Assembly: GCA_042408785.1 (NCBI GenBank)
Contig: JBHOQU010000075.1
Span: 1 to 35,284 of the forward strand
Direction: 5' to 3'
Origin: JAUQQI01 sp042408785
GTDB taxonomy: Bacteria > Chloroflexota > Dehalococcoidia > JAUQQI01
Length of the DNA: 35,284 bases
In this document: positions 20,486-27,853 of the stretch, in pieces
How the letters are laid out: every line of letters begins with the position of its first letter
Position numbering within the stretch: position 1 is the stretch's first letter
Notes under the pieces: model-generated
Databases searched by the model: none
Told to the model about the DNA's origin: nothing
The model's input: only the letters and a program-made list of their open reading frames with translations
Made by a program: the position numbers and the translations under genes

Positions 20486-22706
20486 GTGGCATCAGCTCCG
20501 GGCAAAATTTGGGCCTTTACCGGCCCGGCACGATCTTAGCCGGACCGGATTGTGGGTGTCAATCGGCCTCGGGGTTGTGGCCCTCGCCTTCAACCTGCGG
20601 GTCTTCCGGCTGGCCGACCACAACGTCTGGTACGACGAGGCCTTCACCCTGGGAATCGCCCGCCTCGGCCCGGTGGGGGCGGCCCTGCGCACCGCCGCCG
20701 ACACCCACCCGCCCCTTTACTACTGGCTCCTCGGCCTCTGGGAGCCCCTGACCGGGGCGGAACCCTTCGGCCTGCGGTTTCTTACGGTTTTACTTTCCGT
20801 CCCGGCCGTAGCCGTGGTCGCAAGCCTGGGGCGGCGGGCCTTCGGCCCGGCCGGGGGCCTCTGGGCCGCCCTCTTTCTGGGCTTAAATCCCCTCCATATC
20901 CGCTGGTCGCAGGAGGTCCGGATGCACGCCCCGGCCGTAACCTTCGGCCTGGTCGGCCTCTACTTCGGCCTCCGCTGGCTGACGGACGTCAAGCCCCGCC
21001 GTCTTCACCTGGCCGCCTACGCCGCCGGCCTGGTGGCGGCCGCCTTTACCCTTTACCCGGCGGCCGCACTGCCCCTGCTTTCGGGCCTCTGGCTCCGACG
21101 GGAAGGACGGGGCCGGGCCTGGCTTCTGGCAACCCTCGGCACCTCCGGCCTGCTGGGGCCCTGGGTGGGGTTTGCCCTCAGCCGGCAGCAGAGCTGGTCC
21201 GCCGGGCCGCCCACCCCCCTGCCCGAGTTGCTCCGGGCCCTGCCCGCGGGGCTACTGCTGGGGCGGGGCGGCCCCGACAACCTCTGGCCCCTGGCCGCCG
21301 CGGCCCTGGCCGCATGTCTGCTGGGAAGCCTGGGTCATCCGGCGGGCCGCCGGTTTGGGGCCGGGTTTCTGCTGACCGCCGGCCTCGGGGTCCTGGTGCT
21401 CCTTCCTCGGCCCCTCGGCTACGTGCCGGTCTACGACCCCCGCTATTTCTTGCCGGCGGTGCCCCTCCTCGGGCTGGGGCTGGCCTCGGCCGCCTCCGCC
21501 CGGCCCCGCCCCCTGGCCCTCGGGCTGGGACTGGGGCTTTTGGGGCTTCTCCTGCTGGGCACCTGGCAGTACCTTGAGGGCCGGCGGCTCACCGACGACT
21601 ACATTACCCTGTTCCGGGTTCTCCGGGCCTACGCGTCCCCCGGCGACCGGGTCATCCTGGTGTCAGGCGACCGGCTGCCCATCTTTGAGTACTATGCCCG
21701 TCGAGCCGGCCTGGGGGGCTTAGAGGTGCTGCCCGCTTCGCCCCGGACCGACCCGGCCTGGCGGGCCGCCGTTGACGGGCTGGCCTCCGGGTCCGGCAGA
21801 ATCTGGCTGGTGCTGATGGAGCCGGCCATCGGCGACCCCGGCGGGGAGGTCCAGGCCCGTTTAAAAACCCGGCTTCCGGAGACGGCCCGGTTCATGTTCG
21901 GCCACAACGGGGCGGTCCTTTTCGACCCTGCCGGCCGCCCGCCCCGGCCGGCGCGCCTTGAGCCGGAGGTCCGGGTTGACGGCCCGGCCGGCCTTTTCGG
22001 CTACGACCCGCCGGTGAGGCGGGCCGAACCCGGCGACCGGGTCTATCTCGTCATCTACCGGAGGCTAGGTGGGGAGGGGGCCCGGGTCGAGCTTACCGAC
22101 CCCGCGGGCCGGGTCCGGCAGGTCTGGGAGCTGGGGTCTTCCGGAGAACCGGGCCCCGAGCTGGTAAGCCTTATGGTCTCGCCCGGCCTGCCCCCCGGCG
22201 GCTACACCTGGGCCTTCCGGGCCGGGGACCGGGTTCTCGCCCTGGGCGGGCTTGCGGTGGAGCAGACGGCCCCGCCCCCACCCCCGGCTGCACCGCCCAC
22301 CCGACCCCTGGGCGTGGCCTTTCAGGACGGGATAGTGCTGGCAGGCGCCGACCTGCCGGCCGGGCCGCTGGCCCCGGCCGGGGGCCTCCGGGTAAGGCTT
22401 TACTGGTCGGTGGCCGGCAAACCCACCGAAGACTGGCAGGTCTTTGTTCACCTGGTCCCGGCGCCGGGAGAGGTTCCGGTCACCCAGGCCGACTTCAGGC
22501 CGGCCGGGGGACTTCTGCCCACCTACCAGTGGGCCCCGGGCGACCGCTTTGCGGACGAGGCCGTCATCGGCCTGCCCCGGGAGGTCCCGCCCGGCGACTA
22601 CTACCTGGTTGCCGGCCTTTACCGGCTTTCCGACGGCCGGCGCAACTTTACGGCCGGTGGGGAGTCGTTTGCGGTTCTGGGCCGGGTAGTTGTGGGTGGT
22701 GGTTAG
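20484..22706 (+). CDS. GT39-type membrane glycosyltransferase with C-terminal beta-sandwich
   Basis: The 740-residue protein is a GT-C fold, ArnT/PMT-like enzyme. About ten membrane segments lie in residues 25-360. The first outer loop holds the diagnostic acidic pair (HNVWYDEAFTLG), followed by DTHPPLYYWLLGLWEPLTG and an SQEVRMHAP segment. Residues 360-740 are soluble and probably extracellular. The last 120 or so form the module GIVLAGADL...LRVRLYWSVAGK...WQVFVHLVPAPG...PGDYYLVAGLYR, also found in the GT39 at 24783. Such enzymes transfer sugars from polyprenyl-phosphate to surface acceptors. The exact start is uncertain because ATG 20484 lacks a ribosome site and collides with the divergent gene; TTG 20548 or GTG 20554 are alternatives. 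Confidence 0.85.
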   Translation: MWHQLRAKFGPLPARHDLSRTGLWVSIGLGVVALAFNLRVFRLADHNVWYDEAFTLGIARLGPVGAALRTAADTHPPLYYWLLGLWEPLTGAEPFGLRFLTVLLSVPAVAVVASLGRRAFGPAGGLWAALFLGLNPLHIRWSQEVRMHAPAVTFGLVGLYFGLRWLTDVKPRRLHLAAYAAGLVAAAFTLYPAAALPLLSGLWLRREGRGRAWLLATLGTSGLLGPWVGFALSRQQSWSAGPPTPLPELLRALPAGLLLGRGGPDNLWPLAAAALAACLLGSLGHPAGRRFGAGFLLTAGLGVLVLLPRPLGYVPVYDPRYFLPAVPLLGLGLASAASARPRPLALGLGLGLLGLLLLGTWQYLEGRRLTDDYITLFRVLRAYASPGDRVILVSGDRLPIFEYYARRAGLGGLEVLPASPRTDPAWRAAVDGLASGSGRIWLVLMEPAIGDPGGEVQARLKTRLPETARFMFGHNGAVLFDPAGRPPRPARLEPEVRVDGPAGLFGYDPPVRRAEPGDRVYLVIYRRLGGEGARVELTDPAGRVRQVWELGSSGEPGPELVSLMVSPGLPPGGYTWAFRAGDRVLALGGLAVEQTAPPPPPAAPPTRPLGVAFQDGIVLAGADLPAGPLAPAGGLRVRLYWSVAGKPTEDWQVFVHLVPAPGEVPVTQADFRPAGGLLPTYQWAPGDRFADEAVIGLPREVPPGDYYLVAGLYRLSDGRRNFTAGGESFAVLGRVVVGGG

Positions 22707-22718
22707 TTCGGGTAATAT
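22690..22718 (+). promoter_or_regulatory. Promoter of the GT2 gene
   Basis: TTGTGG (22690-22695), 17 bases, TAATAT (22713-22718). It lies over the stop of the GT39 gene. The predicted start, about 22725, is 7 bases before ATG 22732. Confidence 0.5.
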
Positions 22719-22731
22719 TTTCTGGGCAAAG

Positions 22732-23526
22732 ATGACCGCAGAGTCCCGGCCGCCGAGCATTTCGGTCTTCTTCCCGGCCTACAACGACGCCGGCACCATC
22801 GCCTCGATGGTGGTCACCGCCGTCCGAACCCTGCGGGAGCTTACGGACGACTACGAGGTTATCGTCGTAAACGACGGCAGCGAAGACCACACCGCCGAGG
22901 TCCTGGAGGAACTGGCCCGCCTCTACGACTGCCTCCGGGTGATCCACCACCCCAAAAACCTTGGCTACGGGGCCGCCCTCCGCACCGGATTTGCCGCCTG
23001 CACCAAGGAGCTCATCTTCTACACTGACGGCGACGCCCAGTACGACCCCCGGGAGCTTAAACTGCTGCTGCCGGCCCTCCGGGAAGACGTCGACCTGGTA
23101 AACGGCTGGAAGGTCGAACGCCACGACCCCCTCCACCGGATCATCATCGGTCGGATTTACCAATACGTGGTCAAGTTTGCCTTCGGCCTCAAGCTTAAAG
23201 ACGTCGACTGCGACTTCAGGCTGATGCGCCGGAGGATCTTTGAAAAGGTCAAGCTTAAGTCCGACAGCGGGGTGATCTGTGTCGAGCTAATGAAAAAGGT
23301 CCAGGATGCCGGCTTTGGGCTGGCCGAGGTGCCGGTCCACCACTACCACCGGGCTTACGGCCGGTCGCAGTTTTTCAACTTCCGGCGGATCAAACGCACC
23401 CTCATCCAGCTGGCCCACCTCTGGTTCGAGCTGGTCTTCCCCCAGCTTGTGAGCAAAGTTCCCCTGCTCGGCCCGAGGCTGGCCCGGAGCGGAACGGTCC
23501 CCGTCCGGGGCGTTCGGGAGGCCTAA
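22732..23526 (+). CDS. GT2 polyprenyl-phosphate glycosyltransferase (DPM1-like)
   Basis: The 264-residue GT-A enzyme of family GT2 has ISVFFPAYNDAGTI, YEVIVVNDGSEDHTAEVL, HHPKNLGYGAALRTGF, IFYTDGDAQYDPREL with the DxD metal site (DGDAQ), DCDFRLMRRRIF and EVPVHHYHRAYGRSQFF. This pattern is typical of dolichyl/undecaprenyl-phosphate mannose or glucose synthases lacking C-terminal membrane helices. It would charge a lipid carrier at the inner face, giving the donor for the flanking GT39 enzymes. ATG 22732 is chosen because it lies beyond the previous stop and just before the SISVFFPAYN strand; an upstream start at 22690 would overlap the GT39 gene. Confidence 0.9.
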   Translation: MTAESRPPSISVFFPAYNDAGTIASMVVTAVRTLRELTDDYEVIVVNDGSEDHTAEVLEELARLYDCLRVIHHPKNLGYGAALRTGFAACTKELIFYTDGDAQYDPRELKLLLPALREDVDLVNGWKVERHDPLHRIIIGRIYQYVVKFAFGLKLKDVDCDFRLMRRRIFEKVKLKSDSGVICVELMKKVQDAGFGLAEVPVHHYHRAYGRSQFFNFRRIKRTLIQLAHLWFELVFPQLVSKVPLLGPRLARSGTVPVRGVREA

Positions 23527-23529
23527 CCG

Positions 23530-24774
23530 GTGACGTCGGGGCCGGCGGCCGAAGTTGCCGAGCTTTTAGGCTTTAAACTCTACCCGGAGGCGGCCCGTCG
23601 TCTCGGGCGGCTGGGGCCCGGGGAATTCGATACGGTTGTCCGGGAGCTGGCGGTTTCGAACCCGGAGGGTCTGGTTCGGCTGGCCGTGGAGCTGGCCGGG
23701 GACCCCGCGGCCTTCGGGCGGCTGCTGGGGGCGCTTCGGGGGAGTCCAGGGGCCGCGGCGTTCTTGAGTGCCCTGGCCGGGGCCGACCTTCCCAAGGAAC
23801 GGCTTAAAGAGGTCCGGCGGGAGCTTTTTCGGGCCGGGGGGAAGCCGGCGCCGCGGGTCCGGCCGGCTGAGGCTGCCGACCCGGTCCTGCGGGCCTTCTC
23901 GACCCCGGTGACCGTCGAGCGGGCCCGGGAGCTTATCCTGCTGGTGCGGGGGGCCGTCGGGGGCCTGGACGTGCTGGCCTTCGGCCTCGGCCCCCGCGGG
24001 GTTGACGTGGGGCACCGGGAGAGTGTGCTGGGGCGGCTTGAGGCCGAACTGGAAAACCTTCGCCGGTCGGCGGCGGAGGCTGACCTGGAGCTTTTCGAGC
24101 TGGAGCCCGACGAAGCCCGGGACATCCTCTGGAATCGGCGGGGCGGGGCCGCCCTCTCCCCGGCGGCCGCCGCCTGGCTGGAGCGGATCGGCCGGCCGCG
24201 CCGGGAGTTTCCGGAGCACCCCGTCTACCGCCTCATCAACCGCTCCGAGGTGCGGTTCAATCCCCAGTACCTGGCTGAGTCCGACCGGGTCGCGTCCGAC
24301 GAGCCCCACCTCTGGCACTGGTTTGTCGTCCCGCGCCTTTTAAGGGATTTCATCCGGGAAGCCCGCAACCTGGCGGGAACCCAGGTGCTCCTCGACGAGG
24401 AGACCCACCGGCGCCGGTGGGCCGACCTGGTTAACCGGGCAGTTCGGGCCCTTTTTGACGGCAACCCCGAAGTGCGGCAGGTGCGGGTGGGCGCCCTGGA
24501 GGACCTGGCCCTGCTCTACGCCCGGGCCGACCGGGTGCTTACGGCAAAACGCCTCCTGGCGGCCGCCCTGGCCCTGGCCGACCCGGGGCAGGACCCGGCC
24601 CGCATTCCCCTCCTTCAGGCCCTGGTGGGCCCGGCCCTGGGGTCGACCCTGCCGGCCGAGGCCCGAAGTCGGGCCGAGGAGCTGGGCCTTTGGGTGCCGG
24701 GCCACGAAGGGCCCGAGCCCGGGGAAGAACCGCCCGGCCGAACCCCGGGTGGCCTCTGGCTGCCCCAAACCTAG
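23530..24774 (+). CDS. Unknown helical protein within the glycosyltransferase cluster
   Basis: I do not recognise this 414-residue protein. It starts at GTG three bases after the GT2 stop and ends 8 bases before the second GT39, so it is coupled to both. It has no signal peptide or membrane segment. Residues 1-100 are Leu/Ala/Arg-rich helices resembling HEAT-type repeats (LYPEAARRLGRLGPGEFDTVVREL). Residues 150-270 are mixed, with an aromatic, acidic-rich stretch (RSEVRFNPQYLAESDRVASDEPHLWHWF). Residues 290-390 are helical again (ALEDLALLYARADRVLTAKRLLAAALALADP, TPR-like). The tail is Gly/Pro rich. A cytoplasmic scaffold or regulator of the glycan machinery is possible. Confidence 0.75.
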   Translation: MTSGPAAEVAELLGFKLYPEAARRLGRLGPGEFDTVVRELAVSNPEGLVRLAVELAGDPAAFGRLLGALRGSPGAAAFLSALAGADLPKERLKEVRRELFRAGGKPAPRVRPAEAADPVLRAFSTPVTVERARELILLVRGAVGGLDVLAFGLGPRGVDVGHRESVLGRLEAELENLRRSAAEADLELFELEPDEARDILWNRRGGAALSPAAAAWLERIGRPRREFPEHPVYRLINRSEVRFNPQYLAESDRVASDEPHLWHWFVVPRLLRDFIREARNLAGTQVLLDEETHRRRWADLVNRAVRALFDGNPEVRQVRVGALEDLALLYARADRVLTAKRLLAAALALADPGQDPARIPLLQALVGPALGSTLPAEARSRAEELGLWVPGHEGPEPGEEPPGRTPGGLWLPQT

Positions 24775-24782
24775 CCCGGTAG

Positions 24783-27338
24783 GTGGCCCGGCGTCTTGTA
24801 ACCCTCCTCCTGCTGGCGGCCGCCTTTGCCCTCCGGGTCCACAGCCTCGACCGGGAGTCCTTCTGGTGGGACGAGGCCTACAGCGCCCTCCTGGCCGCCG
24901 AGCCCCCGGCCGATATCCTGCGGGGGGACAACTCGGCCACGGGCTCGGCCGAGGCCGAAAACCACCCGCCGGCCTACTACCTGGCCCTCCACTTCTGGGA
25001 GCGGGCGGCCGGCAGCGGCGAATTTGCCCTCCGGTACCTTTCGGTCCTGGCCGGGATGGTCCTGGTGGCGGCCGGGGGATACCTGTGTCGGCAGGGGGCG
25101 GGGCGGGCCGGGCTTATGCTGGGCCTCGGGCTTCTGGGGGCGGCCCCGCCCCTGGTTTACTACGCCCGGGAGGCCCGGATGTTTGCCCCGGCGACCGCCC
25201 TGGCCGCCCTCTCGACGGCCCTCCTGCTGCGGCCGCCCGGACGGTGGGGCTGGGCGGCCTGGGCCGGCCTGACGGTTGTCGGTCTGTTCACGTTTTATTA
25301 CTACGTTTTCGTTCTGGCGGGCCAGGTGGTTTTAGTCCTCCTGGCCGGACGCCGGCCCTGGGGGTGGTTTGGGGCCGTGGGTCTGGCCCTCATCCCCTGG
25401 GCCGCGGGCCTCATTCCGAAAGTTCTCGGCTGGGGGGCACCCTTTGCCCTGCCCCCCGACCCCCTTCTGCGGCTGCGCTGGACCTGGGAGTTCTTCTGGC
25501 TGGGCCTGGGGGCGGCCGGGGCGCCCCGGGAACCCTTCAGCCCCTACCTTCTCCTGCCGGCGGCCGCCCTCCTCCCGGCCCTGGTTCTGGGCGCGACGAG
25601 ACCGGCGGCCCGGCCCCTCCTGGTCATGGCCGCCTTCAACCTAATTCCGCCCCTAATAATCGCCCTGCGGGCCCCGGCCTACCATCCCCGCTACGTTCTG
25701 GTGGGTATGGCCTTTCTGGCCATGCTTCTGGCCGCCGGCCTTGCCGTCCGGCCGGCCGTAGGCCTTACGGTCGGCCTGGGCCTTGCGGCCCTGGGGGTCG
25801 GGGCGGTCTGGACCCAGCAGACGGTCCCGGCCTTCTGGCGGACAGATTACCGGTCGGTGGTGACCCAGGTGAGCCGAGCGGCCGGCCCCGAAGACCTGGT
25901 GCTCTTCAACGCGCCCCCGCCCTTTTGGTATTACTACCGGGGGACGGCCCCGGCCCGGCACGTGCCGGTTACCCCCTACCGGCCGGAGGCGATGCTTGGG
26001 TTCATCCGGGAAAACCTCCCCCGGACCGGTCGGGTCTGGTACATCTGGAACCCGGAGGTAATAACCGACCCCGACGGCCTTCTCGACGGCCTGCTGGAAT
26101 CGGCCCTTGCCCGGGAGGCCGAAAGCTGGGCCGGTAGCCTGCGGCTCACCGTTTACCGGCCGGGCCCGGCCTTTGACCTGGAGTGGCATCCCGTCGACTA
26201 CCGGTTTGGTTCTGAGATCAGGCTGGCGGCCTACGCCCTGGTACCCCGGCCATCCGATGCGCCGGGCCTGCTCCTGCGCTGGCAGGCCGACCGCCCCCCT
26301 TCCCAACCCCTCTCCGTCCGGGTAGCCCTTGGCCTGGCAAACGGCGAGGAGTGGGCCGCCTTCGACCGGCCCATCCGGAACGGCCGCTTTGAGCCGGCCG
26401 ACCGCTGGGAGCCGGGCGAGGTGGCGGAGCAGTACGTCCGGCTGCGGCTTCCGCCCGCCCTGCCCCCCGCAGAATACACGGCCTGGGTGCGGGTGTATCG
26501 GCCGTCCGGGGAGATCCTGGGCCTTACGGCGGCAAGCCAGCCGACGGGGGCCGTTGAAGCGCCCCTGCCCGTGGGCCGGCTCGAAAACCCCATTCCCGCC
26601 CCACCCGAGGGCTTTAACCTCCTTGAGCCCCCGGTCGGGAGCCTGGCCGGATACCGGCTTCCCGACGGCCCGGTTGCCGCCGGGGAGCCCTTTGAAATTG
26701 AACTGCTCTGGCTGGCCGGCCCGCAGGCCGAGAACCTGGAGCTGGAGGTGGCGGGCCCCGGTTTTACCGACCGGATTCCCCTGGCCGGTCCCGCACCCGG
26801 CCGGCCGGGGTTTGTCCGCCAGCGGCTTAAGCTGGCGATTCCGACGGCGGGCGAGGCTCGCCTTCAGGTAGGCGGGCGGCCGCTGGGGGTGGTGGCTGTT
26901 CGGCCGGCGGCCGACCGCCGGTTCGAGCCGCCCCCCGTCCGGCTGAAGCTGGGCGTCCGGTTTGGGGACGGGGTGACCCTGGTGGGGGCGAACCTGAGCC
27001 CCGACCCGCCCCGCCCGGGGGCACCCCTCACCGTTACCCTGGTCTGGCGGGCCGACGTCCCGGTGGGCCGGAGTCTGAAGGTTTTTGTCCACCTGGCCGC
27101 GGCCGACGGCCGGCCTATCGCCCAGGACGACGCCGTGCCCCGGAACTGGACCCACCCCACCGACCGCTGGCTGGCGGGCGAATACGTGGAGGATGCCCAC
27201 GCCTTGCTCGTCCCCGCCGCCCCACCCCCCGGCCCTTACCGGCTCCTGGTGGGCCTTTACGACCCCCTCACCGGCGCCCGCCTGCCCCGGCCCGACGGGG
27301 CCGATGCCGCCGAAATCTGGGCCGGGACCCTGCCCTAG
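24783..27338 (+). CDS. GT39-type membrane glycosyltransferase with three beta-sandwich modules
   Basis: The 851-residue paralog of the 20484 gene starts at GTG. Residues 1-345 form the GT-C membrane core with the acidic loop ESFWWDEAYSALLAAEP, ENHPPAYYLALHFWERAAG and YYAREARMFAP. After it come a soluble domain and three copies of a module with the pattern (L/V)xGYxL-G-xLxLxxW-xxFVHL-PGxYxLxVGLY: about residues 473-580, 609-700 (a shortened copy) and 719-851. It is the last gene of the cluster; its end overlaps the convergent 27335 gene by four bases. Transfer of a lipid-linked sugar at the outer membrane face is inferred from the family; the acceptor is unknown. Confidence 0.87.
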   Translation: MARRLVTLLLLAAAFALRVHSLDRESFWWDEAYSALLAAEPPADILRGDNSATGSAEAENHPPAYYLALHFWERAAGSGEFALRYLSVLAGMVLVAAGGYLCRQGAGRAGLMLGLGLLGAAPPLVYYAREARMFAPATALAALSTALLLRPPGRWGWAAWAGLTVVGLFTFYYYVFVLAGQVVLVLLAGRRPWGWFGAVGLALIPWAAGLIPKVLGWGAPFALPPDPLLRLRWTWEFFWLGLGAAGAPREPFSPYLLLPAAALLPALVLGATRPAARPLLVMAAFNLIPPLIIALRAPAYHPRYVLVGMAFLAMLLAAGLAVRPAVGLTVGLGLAALGVGAVWTQQTVPAFWRTDYRSVVTQVSRAAGPEDLVLFNAPPPFWYYYRGTAPARHVPVTPYRPEAMLGFIRENLPRTGRVWYIWNPEVITDPDGLLDGLLESALAREAESWAGSLRLTVYRPGPAFDLEWHPVDYRFGSEIRLAAYALVPRPSDAPGLLLRWQADRPPSQPLSVRVALGLANGEEWAAFDRPIRNGRFEPADRWEPGEVAEQYVRLRLPPALPPAEYTAWVRVYRPSGEILGLTAASQPTGAVEAPLPVGRLENPIPAPPEGFNLLEPPVGSLAGYRLPDGPVAAGEPFEIELLWLAGPQAENLELEVAGPGFTDRIPLAGPAPGRPGFVRQRLKLAIPTAGEARLQVGGRPLGVVAVRPAADRRFEPPPVRLKLGVRFGDGVTLVGANLSPDPPRPGAPLTVTLVWRADVPVGRSLKVFVHLAAADGRPIAQDDAVPRNWTHPTDRWLAGEYVEDAHALLVPAAPPPGPYRLLVGLYDPLTGARLPRPDGADAAEIWAGTLP

Positions 27339-27853
27339 GGCCGGCTGACCCGGTCTTCGGCCAGCACCACCTGGCCCAGGTCGGCCAGCAGGCGCAGAAG
27401 CCACCCGGCCTCCGGTGGGCTCAGGGCGGCCAGCGGGTCGCCATCGGACCAGGCCGCCTCCACCAGCCAGCGCCGGACCTCAAACTGGCTGGCGGGCCCG
27501 GCCTCAAGCCGGCCGAGCAGGGCCTGGACGGCCGGGTCGGCCAGGAGGACTTCCGCCAGGGAAACCCGGCCCCCGGCCACCCCAAGGCCCAGGTCGGTGA
27601 GCCGACCCTTACGGCCGGCGATGCCCGCCCGGTCGACGTCGAACCGCCGCTGGTGGGGGCAGATTCCGGCCAGGTGGCACCGGTGCTCGACGCAGCGGGG
27701 CACCCGCTGGCGGAAGCCTTTGGCCAGGCCGAGCCGGTCGAGCCAGCCGATTTTCAGGCCGAACTCCGGCCCCAGCCAGAAATCGCACCCCACCCCGGCC
27801 TCGGCGACCCGCCGCAGGGCCTCGAGGCTCCGGCCGAAGGTCCCCGGGCTCAC
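27335..27853 (-). CDS. Small Cys/His-rich protein coupled to the Dna2-like helicase
   Basis: I do not recognise this 172-residue protein. It starts at GTG inside GTGA over the helicase stop, a 4-base overlap that argues for tight translational coupling. Residues 24-80 contain DFWLGPEFGLKIGWLDRL, then a compact Cys/His patch RCVEHRCHLAGICPHQRRFDVDR (C-x4-C-x5-C with flanking His), which could bind zinc or an iron-sulfur cluster. RKGRLTDLG follows. The C-terminal half is acidic, Leu-rich and helical. FDVDRAG and RKGR are reminiscent of nuclease-like strand motifs but do not match a known signature. Its place after a nuclease-helicase suggests a DNA-handling accessory. Confidence 0.7.
   Translation of the reverse strand: MSPGTFGRSLEALRRVAEAGVGCDFWLGPEFGLKIGWLDRLGLAKGFRQRVPRCVEHRCHLAGICPHQRRFDVDRAGIAGRKGRLTDLGLGVAGGRVSLAEVLLADPAVQALLGRLEAGPASQFEVRRWLVEAAWSDGDPLAALSPPEAGWLLRLLADLGQVVLAEDRVSRP

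Noticed and set aside
24455..26137. 560-codon plus-strand frame across the 414-aa gene and second GT39
   Set aside because: Gly/Pro/Arg-rich shadow; the real frames on the same strand carry GT39 motifs and sensible starts.
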